DNA of 5,656 nt, taken from positions 1 through 5,656 of the forward strand of contig JBGTOF010000478.1 of assembly GCA_041742695.1 (NCBI GenBank). Direction: 5' to 3'. Each line of letters opens with the position of its first letter. The first letter of the stretch is position 1. The position numbers and the translations under genes were made by a program. Below are positions 1 through 5,438 of the stretch, one piece after another. Below the pieces are notes generated by a model, which saw nothing but the letters and a program-made list of their open reading frames with translations, was not told the origin of the DNA and ran no database searches. This stretch comes from Kaiparowitsia sp041742695. GTDB taxonomy: Bacteria > Cyanobacteriota > Cyanobacteriia > Elainellales > Elainellaceae.

Positions 1-41
1 CCTGATAAACCAACCCATAATAAGCGAGACTCAAACGAGCA

Positions 42-1118
42 ATGGTTGATTCCTTAAAAAAGCCAGCATTTGAAGAAATGCGTCCAGGGGTTAAGGTTCC
101 GACAAAAGAAACCATCCTGACGCCCCGCTTTTATACCACCGACTTTGACGAGATGGCCAAGATGGACATCTCGGTTAATGAAGATGAATTGCGCGCCATC
201 CTTGAAGAATTTCGGGTGGACTATAACCGCCATCACTTTGTACGGGATGAGGAATTTAACCAATCCTGGGATCAAATGGATGAAGAAACTCGGCAGCTGT
301 TTGTCGAGTTCTTAGAGCGCTCCTGCACGGCTGAGTTTTCTGGCTTCTTGCTTTACAAGGAGTTGGGACGTCGGCTTAAGACTACTAGCCCGCTGTTGGC
401 GGAGTGTTTTAACCTGATGTCGCGAGATGAAGCACGTCATGCGGGCTTCTTGAACAAAGCTTTATCAGATTTTAGTCTGTCTCTGGATCTGGGCTTTTTG
501 ACCAAGAGCCGCAGTTACACTTTTTTCAAGCCCAAATTCATCTTTTACGCCACCTATCTCTCAGAGAAGATCGGCTACTGGCGGTACATCACTATTTATC
601 GCCATTTAGAAGCCAATCCTGAGCACCGAATTTACCCCATCTTCCGCTTCTTCGAAAACTGGTGTCAGGATGAGAACCGCCACGGCGATTTCTTCGACGC
701 CATCATGCGGGCACAACCCCAGTTTTTGAATGATTGGAAAGCTAAGCTGTGGTCTCGCTTCTTCTTGCTGTCGGTGTTTGCCACGATGTATCTTAACGAT
801 ATCCAGCGCTCTGGCTTCTACCAGTCGCTCGGGTTAGATGCACGAGACTACGACATCCATGTGATTCGCAAGACCAATGAAACGGCTGGGCGGGTGTTTC
901 CGGTGATTCTAAACGTCGATCACCCCGAGTTCTTCAAACGGCTGGATCATTCGGCTGATGCGAATCTCAAGATCTCTGAGATTAGCCGCTCTAATGCGCC
1001 CGGTGTGGTGAAGCTGCTGAAGAAGGTGCCGTTGGTGGGGGCGATCGCCCTAGACATCGTGCGTCTCTACTTCATGAAGCCTCTAGACATGACGACGCTA
1101 GAAGGGTCAGTACGCTAG
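42..1118 (+). CDS. acsF: Oxygen-dependent Mg-protoporphyrin IX monomethyl ester cyclase (AcsF/ChlA)
   Basis: This is the catalytic di-iron subunit of the aerobic cyclase. It forms the isocyclic fifth ring of chlorophyll by converting Mg-protoporphyrin IX monomethyl ester to divinyl protochlorophyllide, using O2 and reductant. The 358-residue length fits cyanobacterial members, and the opening MVDSLKKP with the following VKVPTKETILTPRFYTTDFDEM block is recognisable as the family N-terminus, so I keep the ATG at 42 despite no strong Shine-Dalgarno. Two DExRH di-iron motifs are visible: DEARH at residues 129-133 and DENRH at 210-214. Helical glutamates at about 98 and 175 are likely further ligands. 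No premature stop or frameshift is seen. Cyanobacteria often carry two paralogues (ChlAI for oxic, ChlAII for low-oxygen conditions); I cannot say which this is. The promoter lies mostly outside the window. It is followed by a strong terminator, so it is probably not co-transcribed with the next gene. Confidence 0.96.
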   Translation: MVDSLKKPAFEEMRPGVKVPTKETILTPRFYTTDFDEMAKMDISVNEDELRAILEEFRVDYNRHHFVRDEEFNQSWDQMDEETRQLFVEFLERSCTAEFSGFLLYKELGRRLKTTSPLLAECFNLMSRDEARHAGFLNKALSDFSLSLDLGFLTKSRSYTFFKPKFIFYATYLSEKIGYWRYITIYRHLEANPEHRIYPIFRFFENWCQDENRHGDFFDAIMRAQPQFLNDWKAKLWSRFFLLSVFATMYLNDIQRSGFYQSLGLDARDYDIHVIRKTNETAGRVFPVILNVDHPEFFKRLDHSADANLKISEISRSNAPGVVKLLKKVPLVGAIALDIVRLYFMKPLDMTTLEGSVR

Positions 1119-1139
1119 AGTGTTTCGGTTGCGGTTGAG

Positions 1140-1173
1140 AAAAAACGGTTCTGGAGTCCCAGAGCCGTTTTTT
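1140..1173 (+). terminator. Intrinsic terminator of acsF
   Basis: A 15-bp stem pairs 1140-1154 with 1159-1173 around the 4-base loop AGTC. All pairs are Watson-Crick except one G-T wobble (1149/1164). The left arm begins with six A and the right arm ends with six T, giving a GC core followed by a U-tract. It starts 21 bases after the acsF stop codon. The A-tract/T-tract symmetry means it could also act on transcripts from the other strand. Confidence 0.93.
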
Positions 1174-1188
1174 CGTGCGATGGTTGCT

Positions 1189-1230
1189 AGGGGCTGTCAT
1201 CAATTAGCCGCTGATAGCCCCTTGCTTTTT
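1189..1230 (+). terminator. Second terminator-like hairpin downstream of acsF
   Basis: An 11-bp stem pairs 1189-1199 with 1212-1222 (AGGGGCTGTCA against TGATAGCCCCT, one G-T wobble) around a 12-base loop. A run of five T (1226-1230) follows three bases after the stem. It lies 15 bases beyond the first terminator. It may be a backup terminator or part of the leader of the next gene. The interrupted U-tract and larger loop make it weaker than the first hairpin. Confidence 0.55.
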
Positions 1231-1284
1231 GGGTCGGGCGTGGCAACGCTCACAGCACAAGGCGTTGGGTCAGAATTGATGACA
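1195..1284 (+). other. Long-range inverted pair in the leader of the barrel-protein gene
   Basis: TGTCATCAATT at 1195-1205 is perfectly complementary to AATTGATGACA at 1274-1284. The enclosed 68 bases contain a smaller stem, 1244-1250 with 1261-1267 (CAACGC/GCGTTG plus one T-G pair). The upstream arm shares 1195-1199 with the stem of the terminator-like hairpin, so the two folds exclude each other. The downstream arm ends 17 bases before the GGAGGAG ribosome binding site. It is not a riboswitch class that I recognise. An RNA role is inference. Confidence 0.4.
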
Positions 1285-1301
1285 TGCCCGAGACAGGTTT
1301 T

Positions 1302-1308
1302 GGAGGAG
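1302..1308 (+). promoter_or_regulatory. Shine-Dalgarno site that fixes the start at 1314
   Basis: GGAGGAG lies five bases upstream of the ATG at 1314. The in-frame ATG at 1284 is upstream of this site, has no Shine-Dalgarno of its own and falls in the inverted-repeat arm. Translation most likely begins at 1314. Confidence 0.75.
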
Positions 1309-1313
1309 TTGAG

Positions 1314-2165
1314 ATGGGTAGGCTGATGGGATACAAGCAGTGGGGGCAGGCGATCGCTCGATTTTATCTGCTAGAGAGACGCGCGGAATTTTGGCGAAGG
1401 CAGCTTCCTATGATTGCTGCAGGGTTACTCGGCAGTTGCCTGTCTGGGCTGGCGGCATCAGGGGCGATCGCCGCCCCACCCGAGACCTCTGCCCCACCAG
1501 ACAGTGCTGATCCCCCCTCTATGCTGACTGCACCTGCTGGACCAAGCCCCAATCGCCAGGATGCAGCAGACACTCTTAATCTTGACCCTGCGATTCTGGA
1601 TGGCAGCCCTGTCTTGCAGCGATGGCAACAGCAGGTGCCAGATGTCCGCAGTCGTATCCGTCATGATCCCGCCTTTCGCACGCGGGTACGACTCGGCTAT
1701 ACCCGCTTTGCAGCTACGGATCCCCGCAGTGGGCTGGCCATTGGGGTAGAAGATGTGTTTTTGGGCGAGTCAGGTGTGACGCTGAGCGGAGAACTGCAAC
1801 GAACCACAGAGGGCGATCGCACCAATGCGGGGGCTGAGTTGCGCTACTATCTGCTGCCGCTGGGCAATTACGTGAATGTAGCGCCCGTCGTCGGCTATCG
1901 CAGCCTAGAAACCGATCGGTATCAAACCGATGGGCTGGCGGTCGGACTGCGGGTGATGCTGGCGCTGTCTCGCACCGGCGCGGCAGATATTGCCCTCAGC
2001 CAAAGCTGGGTTTCCCCAGGCACAGAGGTGGAAGTGGGGCTGACCACGCTGTCGGTGGGCTATGCGATCGCCCCCAATGTTCGCATCTCGACTGACCTGC
2101 AACAGCAAAATGCAGTCGGAGAACGCGACAGCCGCTACAGCCTGTTTGTAGAATGGATGCCCTAA
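1314..2165 (+). CDS. Exported, probable outer-membrane beta-barrel protein of unknown function
   Basis: With the start at 1314 the protein has 283 residues. A basic N-terminal region (about 1-30, with ERR and WRR) precedes a hydrophobic segment (about 31-53) ending in Ala-rich sequence (GAIAA). This fits a signal peptide with a long n-region cleaved near 53-54. Residues 55-82 form a Pro/Ser/Ala-rich linker. A short helical region (about 83-118) follows. From about 120 to the end the chain alternates polar and hydrophobic residues in roughly ten strands (for example RTRVRLGYTRF, GVTLSGELQR, AELRYYLL), separated by Gly/Asp/Asn turns. It ends in YSLFVEWMP, with aromatics near the C-terminus as in many outer-membrane barrels. 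I do not recognise a named family. The DUF39 gene follows after 27 bases on the same strand, so an operon is likely. Alternatives are a periplasmic beta-sandwich or a barrel of other function. Confidence 0.72.
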   Translation: MGRLMGYKQWGQAIARFYLLERRAEFWRRQLPMIAAGLLGSCLSGLAASGAIAAPPETSAPPDSADPPSMLTAPAGPSPNRQDAADTLNLDPAILDGSPVLQRWQQQVPDVRSRIRHDPAFRTRVRLGYTRFAATDPRSGLAIGVEDVFLGESGVTLSGELQRTTEGDRTNAGAELRYYLLPLGNYVNVAPVVGYRSLETDRYQTDGLAVGLRVMLALSRTGAADIALSQSWVSPGTEVEVGLTTLSVGYAIAPNVRISTDLQQQNAVGERDSRYSLFVEWMP

Positions 2166-2192
2166 CCGCTGTTTCGCCCAACCCCCACTGTC

Positions 2193-3416
2193 ATGCGCAC
2201 CATTGCCGAAATCAACGACAAAATTCAGCGTCAGCAGGCAGAGGTCTGGACCGTCGAGGAGGTGAAGGCGCGCACCCCAGAATTGGGAATTGCCGAGGTG
2301 GCTCGTCGGGTAGACGTGATTACCACGGGCACCTTTGAGCCGATGGAATCTTCAGGGGCTATTCTCAATCTGGGACATACCGATCCGCCCATCAAGATCT
2401 ATCAGTGCTGGATGGATGGGGTGTTAGCCTATGCGGGCTTTGGAGCGGTAGATCTGTATCTGGGGGCAAGCCAGTCTGCGGAATATGGCAGTGCGGGCGA
2501 TCCTGACCCCTTAGAGGGATCGCGTGATACCTTGCGCAGCCCAGTGCGGCGGCGTGGCGGTGGGCATGTGATTGCTGACCTGATTGCGGGAAAGTCGGTG
2601 CAGGTGCGCGCGATTGGGCAAGTGACCGACTGCTACCCGCGGGCGTCGCTCGAAACCACCATCACTCGCGACACCATCAACCAGTTTTACCTCTACAATC
2701 CCCGCAACTTATATCAGAACTTTATTGTGGGAGTGAATGGGGGCGATCGCCCGCTCTATACCTATTTGGGGTGTTTGCAGCCGCGGTTAGGCAATGCTGT
2801 ATATTCCAATCCGGGGGCGATCGCCCCTCTGTTTAACGATCCCTGTTTGGATGTGATCGGCATCGGCAGCCGCATTTTTCTGGGCGGCGGCGTTGGCTAT
2901 GTTGCGTGGGAAGGCACCCAGCACTTTCCCCTCCAAAAGCGCCTGCCCAACGATACGCCCATTGGCCCTGCCGCCACCTTGGCCCTGATTGGAGATGCCA
3001 AGCAAATGACCCCCGAATGGGTTCGGGGCTGTTACTTCAGCAGCTACGGCGCATCGCTCATGCTAGGGGTGGGCGTGCCGCTGCCCGTGCTGAATGAAGA
3101 GGTGGTGCGCCGCTGCACGGTTCAAGATAGCGAGATTGTGGCTCCCGTAGTGGATTTTTCGATTCCCCGGCGAGTCCGGCCTACCTTTGGCCTCGTGAGC
3201 TACGCCCAGCTCAAGTCGGGACGACTCACCATGGATGGCAAATCGGTGCGCGTAGCGCCACTGGCCAGTCTGCACTTGTCGCGTCAGGTGGCGATCGCCC
3301 TCAAGCAGTGGATCGAAGCAGGCGAGTTTACCCTGACTGCACCCGTTGCCCCGCTACCGAGCGATCGCACCTTCATAGCTCAAGAACGAATTAGCTCCCA
3401 AATCAATCTGGAATAG
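2193..3416 (+). CDS. DUF39 / HcyBio-family protein, putative homocysteine biosynthesis enzyme
   Basis: The 407-residue protein matches the DUF39 (homocysteine biosynthesis, HcyBio) family along its length. Recognisable blocks are VDVITTGTFEPMESSGA (41-57) with LGHTDPPIK (60-68), AYAGFGAVDLYLGA (79-92), GGGHVIADLIAG (122-133), TDCYPR (145-150), YNPRNLYQNF (168-177) and IGIGSRIFLGGGVGYVAWEGTQH (222-244). In methanogens, family members are linked to reductive sulfur insertion into aspartate semialdehyde, giving homocysteine, together with a NIL/ferredoxin partner. Cysteines are at 72, 147, 194, 218, 280 and 308. Residue 52 is Glu where I recall archaeal members having Cys (MCSSGA), while the Cys of DCYPR is kept. 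There is no CBS pair at the C-terminus, unlike the Methanosarcina protein as I recall it, and no signal peptide, so it is cytosolic. No clear Shine-Dalgarno precedes the ATG. Four HIP1 sites lie inside. Family assignment is firm; activity in cyanobacteria is inferred. Confidence 0.88.
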   Translation: MRTIAEINDKIQRQQAEVWTVEEVKARTPELGIAEVARRVDVITTGTFEPMESSGAILNLGHTDPPIKIYQCWMDGVLAYAGFGAVDLYLGASQSAEYGSAGDPDPLEGSRDTLRSPVRRRGGGHVIADLIAGKSVQVRAIGQVTDCYPRASLETTITRDTINQFYLYNPRNLYQNFIVGVNGGDRPLYTYLGCLQPRLGNAVYSNPGAIAPLFNDPCLDVIGIGSRIFLGGGVGYVAWEGTQHFPLQKRLPNDTPIGPAATLALIGDAKQMTPEWVRGCYFSSYGASLMLGVGVPLPVLNEEVVRRCTVQDSEIVAPVVDFSIPRRVRPTFGLVSYAQLKSGRLTMDGKSVRVAPLASLHLSRQVAIALKQWIEAGEFTLTAPVAPLPSDRTFIAQERISSQINLE

Positions 3417-3461
3417 CGCCACGGCATAAAACGTATTCTAAATAACAAATCTAAATTTGAA

Positions 3462-3486
3462 ACTGTGTACAGTATTCAGTATACGT
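3462..3486. promoter_or_regulatory. Operator-like repeat cluster
   Basis: ACTGT (3462-3466) and ACAGT (3469-3473) are inverted arms around two bases. CAGTAT occurs at 3470-3475 and again at 3477-3482 with a 7-base step, and the cluster ends in the palindrome GTATAC (3479-3484). ATACGT at 3481-3486 is the complement of ACGTAT at 3431-3436. Such density of dyad and direct repeats suggests a protein binding site, but it matches no consensus I can name. It lies 45-70 bases after the DUF39 stop and over 400 bases before the permease start. Confidence 0.25.
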
Positions 3487-3523
3487 CCATAAAATATTCA
3501 TTTATGAACCACTAATATCCCTA

Positions 3524-3631
3524 GGGCACCTCGATTAATTCAAATTTATTGAGAATAAGCCAAATTATTGAGAATCGCCTACGAGACTCCAAGAGTTTCA
3601 GCTATCGGTAAATCTATTTTTCGAGGTGCCC
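3524..3631. repeat. 108-bp MITE-like segment with perfect 11-bp terminal inverted repeats
   Basis: GGGCACCTCGA at 3524-3534 is the exact reverse complement of TCGAGGTGCCC at 3621-3631. The four bases just outside each end are the same, CCTA at 3520-3523 and at 3632-3635, as expected of a target-site duplication. The interior is A+T-rich, contains a tandem repeat and encodes no protein. Terminal inverted repeats, short length and a flanking duplication are the marks of a non-autonomous insertion (MITE) mobilised by a transposase elsewhere. Only one copy is visible here, so mobility is inferred. The alternative is a long imperfect stem-loop with a regulatory or terminator role. Confidence 0.5.
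3541..3578. repeat. Two-copy tandem repeat inside the MITE-like segment
   Basis: CAAATTTATTGAGAATAAGC (3541-3560) is followed directly by CAAATTATTGAGAATCGC (3561-3578). The copies share CAAATT and TTATTGAGAAT, and differ by one missing T and a divergent tail. The repeat sits near the left end of the 108-bp segment and may be a transposase-binding subterminal repeat or slippage product. Confidence 0.6.
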
Positions 3632-3664
3632 CCTATAGATATGGGCTGAGCGTCTGAGCTATTC

Positions 3665-3743
3665 ACTCAAACTAAATAATTGAGTCCAGCAAATTCGTTG
3701 AAATTCAAGAATTTAGCTGTCATTCCTCAAGAGTTTAGTTGAG
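3665..3743. repeat. Nested A+T-rich inverted repeats
   Basis: ACTCAA (3665-3670) pairs with TTGAGT (3680-3685), AAATTC (3701-3706) with GAATTT (3709-3714), and CTCAA (3726-3730) with TTGAG (3739-3743). The outermost parts, ACTCAAACTAAA (3665-3676) and TTTAGTTGAG (3734-3743), are also complementary apart from one base. Some such pairing is expected by chance in A+T-rich DNA, so function is uncertain. Confidence 0.3.
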
Positions 3744-3820
3744 AGATATTGCGCGAAGGGCCAAGTGGTAACGATATAGACAGTTCATTACTGCGTAAAT
3801 TTGCAAACTTTAGAAAATTA

Positions 3821-3851
3821 AGCGGTTGAGCCGCTATGTCTTTTGACCGCT
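3821..3851 (+). other. Switchable hairpin upstream of the first permease
   Basis: AGCGGT at 3821-3826 can pair with GCCGCT at 3830-3835 (six pairs including one wobble, 3-base loop) or with ACCGCT at 3846-3851 (six Watson-Crick pairs). The G+C-rich arms stand out in an A+T-rich leader and end 45 bases before the start codon. The sequence between the two right arms contains TTTT (3841-3844). A leader RNA role or a weak terminator is possible. Confidence 0.3.
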
Positions 3852-3887
3852 CGCGATTGAATTGAGATTCGAAGCCCTTAGCCTATT

Positions 3888-3891
3888 GAGG
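3888..3891 (+). promoter_or_regulatory. Shine-Dalgarno site that fixes the permease start at 3897
   Basis: GAGG lies five bases upstream of the ATG at 3897. An in-frame GTG at 3891 overlaps this site and would leave translation without a ribosome binding site, so the ATG is preferred and the protein is two residues shorter than the longest reading. Confidence 0.7.
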
Positions 3892-3896
3892 TGCCT

Positions 3897-4571
3897 ATGG
3901 ACTACACCATGCAATTCTCGGTGGTTTGGAACAACATCGGCCTGTTTATTCAAGGCGTGTTTCTCACCCTGCAATTGGCGCTTACATCGATTGCCGTTGG
4001 CCTCGTTCTGGGCGTGTTAGGAGCACTAGGGCGAACCTCTGGAAACAAGATCTTGAATGCGATCGCCGTAACCTATGTAGAGTTCATCCGCAATACACCC
4101 TTCCTGATTCAGCTCTTTTTCTTCTTTTTTGGACTGCCTGGCATTGGTTTGCGACTGACGCCGTGGCAGGCATCAGTCTTGGCGCTAGCAATCAACTTTG
4201 GCGCCTATTCCACTGAAATTATTCGCGCTGGCATTGAGGGCATTGGCAAGGGGCAAATTGAGGCGGGCATGGCGCTAGGGCTAAGCAAGCTAAAGGTTTT
4301 TCGCCATGTGGTGTTGATGCCCGCCTTGGGCAACATCTATCCCTCGTTGGTTAGCCAGATTGTGATTGCGATTTTGTTTACGAGTGTGGTGTCTCAGATT
4401 TCTGCTGAGGAACTCACGTTTGTCGGCAATTTTTTGCAATCTCGTACGTTTCGCAGTTTTGAGATCTATCTCACTATTGCTTTTTTGTATTTGGGCATCG
4501 TTTGGTTTGTGAAGTTTTTGGCGTTCTTGATTCAGCGAAAGTTCTTTTCTTTCATGCAATACATTCGATAG
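3897..4571 (+). CDS. Polar amino-acid ABC transporter permease (HisM/GlnP type), first subunit
   Basis: This is an inner-membrane permease of the hydrophilic amino-acid (HAAT) ABC importers. It is 224 residues from the ATG at 3897, a usual length for the family. Membrane segments are seen at about 13-45, 55-80, 88-108, 150-170 and 188-213. The family signature EFIRNTPFLIQLFFFFFGLP is at 62-81. The EAA loop that contacts the ATPase is at about 112-145, with EAGMALGLS at 122-130. The usual LPQA after the loop reads MPAL (141-144), a mild divergence compared with the second permease, so the two are not recent duplicates. The second permease follows after 60 bases, and the pair would form a heterodimeric pore. 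No ATPase is in the window; it may lie beyond the lipoprotein or elsewhere, since some cyanobacterial importers share an unlinked ATPase. The substrate cannot be told from sequence; a glutamate, glutamine or related polar amino acid is likely. Confidence 0.93.
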   Translation: MDYTMQFSVVWNNIGLFIQGVFLTLQLALTSIAVGLVLGVLGALGRTSGNKILNAIAVTYVEFIRNTPFLIQLFFFFFGLPGIGLRLTPWQASVLALAINFGAYSTEIIRAGIEGIGKGQIEAGMALGLSKLKVFRHVVLMPALGNIYPSLVSQIVIAILFTSVVSQISAEELTFVGNFLQSRTFRSFEIYLTIAFLYLGIVWFVKFLAFLIQRKFFSFMQYIR

Positions 4572-4631
4572 CCCTATCTCGTTTACATCGCTCTCCCATC
4601 AGTTTCATTGCTGTCTAGTGAACACATCTCT

Positions 4632-5315
4632 ATGACTAGTTTTCTATTCGCTCAATCCGCTGCTGCTCAGTTCACCCTGGATGTGATTGTGCGGAACCTG
4701 TTGCTCGCTACTCGATGGACGATTGCACTGTCGGCGATCGCCTTTATTGGTGGCGGCGCGGTTGGCTTTTTAATCATGATGTTCCGCATTTCACCGAATA
4801 AAATCCTGCGCTATGTCAGTGCGGCCTATGTGGAATTTTTCCAAGGGACGCCGTTGATTTTGCAACTATTTCTCGCCTTTTTTGGGCTATCGGTGCTGTT
4901 TAATCTAAACCTGTCTCCTTGGGCAGCGGCAGCTATTGCTCTGACCACCTACACCAGCGCTTTTTTGGGCGACATCTGGCGTGGGTCTGTGCAGGCGGTG
5001 CCTCAAGGGCAATGGGAGGCCGGAACCGCACTGGGGATGACCTACTTCAAACAGTTGAAGCGGATTATTTTGCCCCAGGCCGTACGGATGTCGATTCCGC
5101 CGACGGTAGGCTTTGCGGTGCAGGTCATTAAGGGCACGTCGTTGGCGTCAGTGATTGGGTTTGTGGAGTTGACGCGTTCGGCCTCGGCGATTAGCAATGT
5201 CACGTTTCAGCCGTTTTTGCTGTTTTCTATTGCAGCGGTGATTTACTTCTGTTTGTGTTTTCCGTTGTCGGTGCTTAGCAAGCAGCTAGAAAAACGGTTT
5301 GCGACAGAAGGCTAA
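4632..5315 (+). CDS. Polar amino-acid ABC transporter permease (HisQ/GlnP type), second subunit
   Basis: This is the second inner-membrane permease of the same HAAT importer. I take the ATG at 4632 (227 residues, MTSFLFAQS). An in-frame TTG at 4608 would add eight residues without a better ribosome binding site. Membrane segments are at about 25-52, 62-92, 96-115, 155-178 and 195-217. The signature YVEFFQGTPLILQLFLAFFGL is at 66-86. The EAA loop includes EAGTALGM (129-136) and IILPQAVRMSIPP (145-157), close to the family consensus, followed by KGTSLASVIGFVELTR (167-182). It carries one HIP1 site. The gene follows the first permease after 60 bases, and a large hairpin starts at its stop codon. 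It would pair with the first permease and take substrate from the lipoprotein encoded next. Confidence 0.93.
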   Translation: MTSFLFAQSAAAQFTLDVIVRNLLLATRWTIALSAIAFIGGGAVGFLIMMFRISPNKILRYVSAAYVEFFQGTPLILQLFLAFFGLSVLFNLNLSPWAAAAIALTTYTSAFLGDIWRGSVQAVPQGQWEAGTALGMTYFKQLKRIILPQAVRMSIPPTVGFAVQVIKGTSLASVIGFVELTRSASAISNVTFQPFLLFSIAAVIYFCLCFPLSVLSKQLEKRFATEG

Positions 5316-5368
5316 GCGCATCTAGCGTCTTTCCAGGGTTCTCGGGTCTTAAGACGGCATGCGCTTGG
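5312..5368 (+). other. Large hairpin between permease and lipoprotein genes
   Basis: CTAAGCGCAT (5312-5321), which includes the TAA stop of the second permease, pairs with ATGCGCTTGG (5359-5368) over ten pairs with one wobble. After a small internal loop, CGTCTT (5326-5331) pairs with AAGACG (5351-5356). The terminal loop is 19 bases. The sequence after it is rich in T but broken by GG, so it is not a classical intrinsic terminator. It is better read as an intercistronic processing or stabilising hairpin that would let the permease and binding-protein transcripts differ in level. Confidence 0.55.
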
Positions 5369-5438
5369 GTTTGGTTTGGTTCTATTGGTTTTGATTCGGT
5401 CTCGTTCATTTCAATTGGTTGTTAGAGGGTTTTTCTTC
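5367..5438 (+). promoter_or_regulatory. A-poor G/T-rich leader of the lipoprotein gene
   Basis: Bases 5361-5383 contain no A, and the leader is dominated by G and T. GG doublets at 5368, 5373, 5378 and 5387 are spaced by three, three and seven bases, which would permit a two-tier G-quadruplex in RNA or DNA. AGAGGG at 5424-5429 is a plausible Shine-Dalgarno nine bases before the ATG at 5439. Confidence 0.4.

Larger units (their letters stand above)
3417..3896. other. A+T-rich intergenic region without genes
   Basis: About 480 bases separate the DUF39 gene from the transporter. Base composition drops sharply (20 G+C in the 60 bases at 3481-3540, against well over half in the flanking genes) and no HIP1 site occurs. 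Stop codons are frequent in all frames and no small ORF with a ribosome binding site is convincing. It holds the repeat cluster at 3462-3486, the inverted-repeat-bounded segment at 3524-3631, hairpins at 3665-3743 and 3821-3851, and the ribosome binding site of the first permease. The transporter promoter must lie here, but I cannot assign a convincing -35/-10 pair. Confidence 0.8.

Noticed and set aside
16..21. CATAAT as a -10 box for acsF
   Set aside because: The matching -35 position would fall before the first base, so it cannot be evaluated.
1284..1313. Ten extra residues (MPETGFGGVE) at the start of the barrel protein
   Set aside because: GGAGGAG at 1302-1308 is well placed for the ATG at 1314, and the upstream ATG has no ribosome binding site.
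1120..1326. 68-codon open frame from 1120
   Set aside because: It runs through the acsF terminator and overlaps the start of the next gene. It has no ribosome binding site and resembles no protein I know.
3749..3780. Possible promoter TTGCGC ... TATAGA before the first permease
   Set aside because: The -10 part is acceptable, but the -35 part matches only three positions and the 20-base spacer is too long.
3768..3781. Possible NtcA site GTA-N8-GAC upstream of the amino-acid transporter
   Set aside because: The second half-site is GAC rather than TAC, and the nearest TAN3T box (3796-3801) is 14 bases away, shorter than usual for NtcA-activated promoters.
3757..3880. tRNA-like pieces: GGGCCAAGTGGTAACGAT resembling a D-arm and GATTCGAAGCCC resembling a T-arm
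   Set aside because: The flanks of TTCGAAG do not pair as a T-stem, no acceptor stem joins the pieces, and the spacing does not suit even a long-variable-arm tRNA.
4290..4559. Minus-strand 89-codon frame inside the first permease
   Set aside because: It is a mirror of a real, well-matched gene, and its Lys/Asn/Gln/Arg-rich product reflects antisense reading of hydrophobic codons.
4608..4631. TTG start adding eight residues to the second permease
   Set aside because: There is no Shine-Dalgarno before the TTG, the ATG at 4632 gives a normal family length, and the extra residues match nothing expected.
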